DNA of 64,000 nucleotides from Vanessa cardui (Eukaryota; Arthropoda; Insecta; Lepidoptera; Nymphalidae): positions 4,898,001-4,962,000 of the forward strand of contig NC_061154.1 in the NCBI RefSeq assembly GCF_905220365.1, read 5' to 3'. Of the stretch, positions 58,413 to 64,000 are shown piece after piece. Position numbers and translations under genes: made by a program. Position 1 is the stretch's first letter; each line of letters begins with the position of its first letter. Under the pieces are notes generated by a model, which worked only from the letters and a program-made list of their open reading frames with translations, was not told the DNA's origin and ran no database searches.

Positions 58413-60521
58413 ATAAATATACCTAAAGAAAAATTTTGCAGACACAAAGTTATGGAATAAAATCAATTAATTATATTAAGTATAAAAGCGCAATGTAAAA
58501 CGAAAATTTTGTTACAAATTTTCCAGTATAAAATATAATGTTATTCCTAAACTTCAAAACGTTTCAAGAATTAACGATTTAAACAAGAAGTAACAAAAAA
58601 GGAGGCAGCAACTAAGGCCGGTAAAAAAATTATTGAAATCTCCAATAATAGCGAAAATTTGTATGTTTATTTCTTTAATTGTTGTTCTTTTAACGCAAAC
58701 GCAACGTAACTGATCAACCGATTTTCATTGCTGCGTATACGTTGTTAGATGTAGATAATATAATACGGGGTACAATAAATCTACCCGCCTTTGAAAAGCG
58801 ATTGACACCGTCGGCGTATAATTTATACATGAAAATACCCAAATAAATATCTAAAGATTACTTGCACATGTTGTCCATATTCAAAATGTTTTAAAAAAAT
58901 AAGTATATAATATATCATGTATCATAGAGATCTATCGTACATCGAAAATAAATGTTTTAGCAATATTTCAAATAGCAAAAATAAATTTTGTTAGGGAACC
59001 TAAAACTGTAACAAATTTATCAATTTAGTAACAAATTTCATTAAATTTAAACCTACGAAGTCAGTATCTTAATTGTATGTATGGCTTTAATAGCATTCTT
59101 CCTGTTTTACTTTTTCCGTAAATTGTACTAATATAAGATTTAATTCATCTAGAGTTATTAATGACGTTCATAGTGTTGCCAAATGCTTTTCATTAAAAAT
59201 AAAATGTTATCCTTTATTTAAAAAAATCATTATGAAAATAAAATATATTTATTAAAATATTACATAACCCATATGTAACGCGTTAAGCAATTACTAGCAG
59301 AAAACCAGCGCTTTATTAAAGTAAATGTAAGTAAGATATTCTAATATTTATTCATTATAAACACAAGTAAAGAACTCTCCCCTTCTCTTTCTCACAACAG
59401 CACTTAAATATAACAATATTTCGGAAAGCGCTCTCGTTAAGGCCAATTGTTTAAAATTAAACCTCGGAAAATCTTCCCAGCTAAGCAAATTCAACGAACG
59501 CTTTTGGGCGAAACTGGCTGTAAATAATAAAAGGATTGGTGAAATTAAAAATATTATTACTACATAAATGTAACGGTTTTATTCAAAGCGAACATTTTTT
59601 TAAACGGAAAGAGTGTTTACTAAATGGTATTGCCACCAGTTTCAAAAGTGCAAAACTGTAGCGCAATCGGTTGGTTTGTACTTGTTCGAAATTCAATTAA
59701 AACATTTGACGTGCGCGTTCAGCTTACAGATGAAATAAAAGATTGGGTTTCCAAAATATAAAAAGTAAAATCCAGAAACAAATGTTACAGAAGGGCTTTG
59801 GAAAGGCGGTTATCGCTTACGATCGCTTCCAGTTTCGGGAAGAGGATTTGAATTTGTAGCTTATAAGAGTGCAAAAATTAATTGAAATAAATATAACATT
59901 AATTTAATTAGACTTACACTTCTTGTAGTTCGATTCAACGGTTCAATTCAATTGACAGTATTCTTGCCAGTATTCGCGGCCATGATTTAAACAATAACTA
60001 ATTTTTAGTTGTATATAATTTCTTAATCTAGTAGTGATCTTTCACTGTGTATATTATTCTGTATGTTTATGATTTAATGGTTATAACTTACATATGCATA
60101 ATACAATCGTAATAGAAATATGTATTAATTTCTAAGATTAATATAATACAATAAACGAGTAAAAAAATAAGGCAAGAAATTATTGTCCAATATATTTTTT
60201 TATTAAATATCGCATCGTCTATAGCAACTGATGTTTCGTTGAGGCACAAATACCGCGAAGAGTAACACAATTTCCTACTCAGAGTTCCCTTTTCTTATCA
60301 TCAATGTCTGTACATATCTATATTGTAGGAATATATTATGTTCGACAAACAAACATATCACTAATATACTTGTTACGTGCTTGCGTAACAAATTGTGAAA
60401 GAAACAAAAGTGTTATAGTAAATTATATAAGGCCACAGGTGGGAGGATGTAAGAATGGTTCAATTTTTTTTTACGGCGCCAATGTGACTACTTACCAGTT
60501 TCACATGCGCTCTCCTTACAT
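58413..60521. other. no gene seen
   Basis: AT-rich. A LINE-3'-end-like scrap at 58690-58790 (AACTGATCAACCGATTTTCA). Nothing else is recognised. Confidence 0.45.
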
Positions 60522-60690
60522 CATTACATAGTATAAAACAAAGTCGCTTACCGCTGTCTGTCCCTATGTATGCTTAAATCTTTAGATTCCGTAACATATT
60601 TTGATGCAGTTTTTTGAAATAGATAGAATGATTCGAGAGGAAGGTTTTTGCATGTAATGCATGGATAATATAGTTAAAAAAGGAAAGGGT
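60522..60690 (-). repeat. Rep-K end fragment
   Basis: On the + strand CATTACATAGTATAAAACAA, GTCGCTTACCGCTGTCTGTC, CCTATGTATGCTTAAATC and ATTCGAGAGGAAGGTTTTTG. It breaks off inside the first tandem unit. Confidence 0.75.
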
Positions 60691-60960
60691 ACTTTTTTAA
60701 GTAAAACCTGACGATCGTCAATTACTAGGCATCAAGTAGTAGTTATCTATAATTGCAGTATTTGTGCTAGAAGTATAACTCTACGGTAACGGAGAGTTAC
60801 AACTTAAACTCCAAGTGCTTCATTCGTTTCTAATGCGTTGTTCTATTAAGACTAAAATATTACTCTTACTAAAGTGTTACGGAGCGGCGGTACCAGGTGT
60901 AAATTGAAACTGTTCGTGTTATAATATAAATTATAAAACATTGAAATAAAACTAGTTAAG

Positions 60961-61176
60961 AGCTGAGATGGCCCAGTGGTTAGAACGCGTGCATCTTAAC
61001 CGATAATTGCGGGTTCAAACCCAGGCAAGCACCACTATATATATGTATGTGCTTAATTTGTGCTTATAATTCATCTCGTGCTCGGCGGTAAAGGAAAACA
61101 TCGTGAGGAAACCTGCATGTGTCTAATTTCATCGATATTCTGCCACATGTGCAATCCACCAACCGGCATTGGAAAC
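60961..61176 (+). mobile_element. SINE-A copy, 3' part missing
   Basis: A near-intact head (GAGCTGAGATGGCCCAGTGG, TTAGAACGCGTGCATC, GCGGGTTCAAACCCAGGCAA) and body to CAACCGGCATTGGAAA, where similarity stops. The tRNA-like head is not a functional tRNA gene. Confidence 0.9.
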
Positions 61177-61260
61177 CAACAACTTTTGCAAAGTTAAAAA
61201 GAAACATAAATATGAGTTATTTTAAGTAAATTCCTAGGGTACATCTTTTTCATTTAAAGT

Positions 61261-61398
61261 ATATGGGGCAACTGGCTAATGGCGTTGACTAAAATTGGTC
61301 ACCATACGTCCAATGTACCACCAGCCTTAGGAACAATGTACCTGGACACAACAATACTAAGTATTGCTGTTTGAAAAAGACTTGGGAGGTACAACCAA
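61261..61398 (+). repeat. degenerate Rep-G copy
   Basis: GGGGCAACTGGCTAATGGCG, ATTGGTCACCATACGTCC, AATGTACCACCAGCCTTAGG and ACAACAATACTAAGTATTGC in order, with gaps. Confidence 0.6.
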
Positions 61399-61904
61399 TT
61401 AGTATAAGTATTATTAGGTTACCAAATTGTAAAGCTACTTTTTAACATGCTCTCAATATAAAACAGTATGAATATTTTATTATGTCAGTTTATAAGAAAT
61501 ACTTATATCAGATTGTCACAAACATGAACATGATATGTTATATAAATATTAATGTACATAATATAATATGTATTTACAGTGTAGCGTCAGTCAATCGCGA
61601 AAGTAATACAACTGTGAAATGTTCAGTGAATCGTATTGAAATCGTCCGTTAAGAAAATTTATCATTTAAATATTACTTTAAACTTTTATCAGTATTTACT
61701 TCAACGATGTTTGCATTTTTCTTGATAATATATTAACTAAAAGGACAACATCAATTGCAACTTACAATTTAGACGTTTCATTTTAAAATTATCTAATATA
61801 TTTCGAATATTTTTTTTAGATGTTTGTCAACGTGTTTTTATTGTTGGCAGTAAAACTCGTTTATATCTACATAATATAAAAAATAATAAATTCAGTAACT
61901 AACG
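61399..61904. other. no gene seen
   Basis: AT-rich, nothing recognised. Confidence 0.5.
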
Positions 61905-61990
61905 AAAGACCAATATTACTGTTAAAGCACTTGTTTTACGGAAAATCAGAAGTAACGACGGTACCACAAACACCCAAACCCAAGATAGAA
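61905..61990 (-). mobile_element. SINE-B body fragment
   Basis: On the minus strand TTGGGTTTGGGTGTTTGTGG, TACCGTCGTTACTTCTGATT and ACAAGTGCTTTAACAG match the SINE-B body at 11937. The head is absent. Confidence 0.7.
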
Positions 61991-62040
61991 CAGAAATATA
62001 AAAATATTTTTGGACGGAGTGGCGTATGCATGAGATAGAG

Positions 62041-62085
62041 ATTAATGTATATCTGTGTGCACCGGGTACACAGATATACATTAAT
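62041..62085. repeat. perfect 18-bp inverted repeat with 9-bp loop
   Basis: ATTAATGTATATCTGTGT (62041-62058) and ACACAGATATACATTAAT (62068-62085) enclose GCACCGGGT. Confidence 0.95.
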
Positions 62086-62704
62086 TATAATATAATCCTA
62101 CAAATAAGATGACAAATCAATAAAAATGTTGGGTCTTTGTACAAGTGCAAGTAGTTGTACTGAATCTGAAACTTGTCACTACACTCCAACGATTCGAAAG
62201 GCACGTCGAATTATCTCTCGCGTAAACTTTTAACTATCAAAGCTCGGAAATGGAAATATAACCTGCGTTTGAATACCCACGTAAGTAAATCAACAGAATG
62301 TTAAGGTACTTACTTGCCTTACCCTTAGACAATGCGATGGCCAAAATCAGCCAGGACAACGTCATAAAAAAAAAATAGCAATTTAGTTTACACTGTTTTA
62401 TAAAGCAATTTCCAACAGTAATACCATTTATTGCGTCTATTAATTTTCAATATAATTATAAGCTTAGATTACAGACTGCAATTTAGTTATCAATTATCTG
62501 AAAGCTATGCACTCACCATAATAAGATTTGGAATCATGAAATGGTAACACATAATCTCTATATATATACAAGTGGAGCTGACTAACTCATCACGGAGACT
62601 CGTAATCCATTAGGGCGACTTGTAATTTATAATAGTTACTCTTTGGTAACTTAGTGTGAATTTTAACCATACGAAGTTAAATTGGACTATCTATTTATAT
62701 AACT
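62086..62704. other. no gene seen
   Basis: AT-rich, nothing recognised. Confidence 0.5.
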
Positions 62705-62880
62705 ACTAGTTTTCGCCCCCGGCTTCGATTGCGTTTTAGGGGTTGGTTATCATATTTTAGGCAAAAAAAAGTTTTTATTGGAGCTCAAGTGTGCTTCATA
62801 CCAAATTTCATCGAATTCGGTTCAGTGGTTCGGTAATAAAACAGCGACAGACAGACAGAGTTACTTTCTTATTTTTTCTT
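62705..62880 (+). repeat. LINE-3'-end-like remnant
   Basis: ACTAGTTTTCGCCCCCGGCT, TACCAAATTTCATCGAATTC, GGTTCAGTGGTTCGGTAATA and CAGCGACAGACAGACAGAGT. A Rep-G follows immediately. Confidence 0.6.
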
Positions 62881-62882
62881 CT

Positions 62883-63101
62883 TTTTTTTTATGTTATAGG
62901 TTGGCGGACGAGCATATGCATATTGTGCCACCAACCTTGGGAACTAAGATGTTATGTCCCTTGTGCCTGTAATTACACTGGCTCACTCACCCTTCAAACC
63001 GGAACACAACAATACTGAATTCTGTTATTTGGCGGTAGAATAACTGATGAGTGGGTGGTACCTATCCAGACGGACTTGTACAAAGCCCTACCACCAAGTA
63101 T
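62883..63101 (+). repeat. Rep-G copy with internal deletion
   Basis: TTTTTATGTTATAGGTTGGC, then a jump from GACGAGCATAT straight to TTGTGCCACCAACCTTGGGA (about 70 bp lost), then normal to CCTACCACCAAGTA. Two overlapping short frames across it are repeat-derived. Confidence 0.85.
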
Positions 63102-63487
63102 ATAATATTTTTGATGTAATACACGTCAACCGCCTTGGAGTCACCTGGTGGAATTAGTGCAAACTTTCCTTTCTAAACTCGAAGGGAATGAAGCCTTTGT
63201 CCAGTTTTATTGTATATTCTGCAGTTACATTTGAAAACACTTTTGCTTTATAAGGTGAACTAAATATTTTATCTTGAGATATATTTTATATTCTTATGAG
63301 ATGAGAATTTAAATCGTCCAGTGTATATTAAGCTAAGGGATGTAGATCGAAGATTACCTGTACTTTTATTAGTATAATTTTATCAAAAGTTTAATTTAGT
63401 CGATAACAATTTGTTTGTTTTGTATACGCGATAATTTCTGAATCCGTCTGATAAATAAAAAAAAAATGTGGAGAAACAGCAAACACA
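63102..63487. other. no gene seen
   Basis: No recognised element in this short stretch. Confidence 0.5.
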
Positions 63488-63608
63488 ATTTGCCGTTTCT
63501 TCTCGGTAAAATCGTCTTTCAGAAAAGGTGGTAACTTTACATTATTTCAAGATTCAAATATGTTTTTATGAGCCTACTTGAATAAAATATATTTAGATTT
63601 GATTTTGA
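63488..63608 (+). repeat. Rep-C copy
   Basis: GCCGTTTCTTCTCGGTAAAA, TCGTCTTTCAGAAAAGGTGG, GAGCCTACTTGAATAAAATA and the tail TTTAGATTTGATTTTGA. Confidence 0.75.
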
Positions 63609-64000
63609 CTTAAGGAATGTTATGTCAAGTATGAGAGTGAAATGTAGATGAAACCACACGTTTATCTTCATAGTCATTCGCTTGCCCTTAACCCATTTAT
63701 TAGGTGTCCGCGCGGTGTGGAACCTTCATTAAATAAGGATTTGGCAGACTTTGCCTGTTACGACCATTCACTTGCCTGACGTCAAACCCCCATAGATGCG
63801 CTTATCAAAAAATCCCTTAATCAGCTCATATAACACGGATTAAAATAGGCCAGCTCTATAATACTAATATTCCTAAACGGCGATTACATAACTGAATTCT
63901 ATATTTGAACCGTTAATTACTGATAAATATTTTAATGATATTTTAATATTAATTAATACATATACATATTTATTAACATATGCCTATGGTAAAGTTATCA
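63609..64000. other. no gene seen
   Basis: A TGACGTCA palindrome at 63777 and otherwise unassigned AT-rich sequence to the window end. Confidence 0.5.

Noticed and set aside
60961..61030. tRNA gene candidate (A and B box, cloverleaf-like head)
   Set aside because: The same head recurs in about a dozen places, always followed by the SINE-A body. It is a SINE promoter head, not a cellular tRNA gene.
1..64000. Endogenous viral gene, bacterial operon or defence-like system
   Set aside because: No capsid, envelope, polymerase, integrase or operon-like gene arrangement was visible in any frame; all coding-like relics seen are LINE fragments or the single spliced exon.

Overview
This is AT-rich (very roughly two-thirds A+T by eye), repeat-laden nuclear DNA from an insect, almost certainly a butterfly or moth. 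The repeat content points most to a nymphalid-type butterfly: a tRNA-derived SINE like the Metulj elements described in Heliconius, RTE-type LINE 3' ends, and several short interspersed families familiar from lepidopteran sequence. The species assignment is inference. No bacterial, plasmid, phage, CRISPR or viral gene structure is visible.

Only one protein-coding exon is supported. It lies at 50058..50281 on the + strand, with a good 3' splice acceptor and a GTAAGT donor. Its reading frame from the ATG at 50117 resembles the amino terminus of SCYL2 (SCY1-like pseudokinase 2, a clathrin-coat/endosomal trafficking protein). No later exon could be found, so either the following intron runs beyond the end of the window (more than 13.7 kb) or this is an isolated exon.

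Everything else is intronic or intergenic DNA holding old and young transposable elements. Family labels used here are my own. SINE-A (Metulj-like) has about 18 copies or fragments. SINE-B is a second tRNA-derived SINE (3 copies). LINE-W is a LINE represented by five 3'-end fragments (3165, 15050, 43293, 50395, 56248). RTE LINE ends lie at 6374 and 32381. Rep-G is a roughly 290-bp element starting TTTTTTATGG and ending CCACCAAGTA (8 copies or remnants). Rep-C ends in AGGCTTTTATGAGC-like sequence and an A/T-rich tail (7 copies). Rep-K begins near TAGCGACCCG and ends near TTTGTTTTATACTATG, and contains about 118-bp internal tandem units. Rep-Z was later interrupted by another insertion at 13993..14370. 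One clean non-autonomous hAT transposon lies at 24767..25054.

The most interesting observations are structural. An RTE fragment (6374..6663) and a SINE-A copy (48904..49215) each have the 5' part inverted against the 3' part while the whole insertion is still bounded by a target-site duplication (15 bp with 14 matching, and 13 bp exact). A second SINE-A copy (24191..24459) has the same topology. This is the signature of twin priming, best known from mammalian L1, here apparently affecting both a LINE and a SINE in one lepidopteran locus.

Layout: 1-9 kb holds LINE-W, RTE and two near-tandem Rep-G copies; 9-18 kb holds Rep-C, SINE-B, Rep-Z with its nested insertion, and Rep-G; 18-29 kb holds a dense SINE-A, Rep-K and hAT zone; 29-39 kb holds an RTE end, a SINE-A cluster and the three-unit Rep-K; 39-48 kb is sparse; 48-52 kb holds three SINE-A copies around the SCYL2-like exon; 52-64 kb holds Rep-C, LINE-W, Rep-K, SINE and Rep-G remnants.
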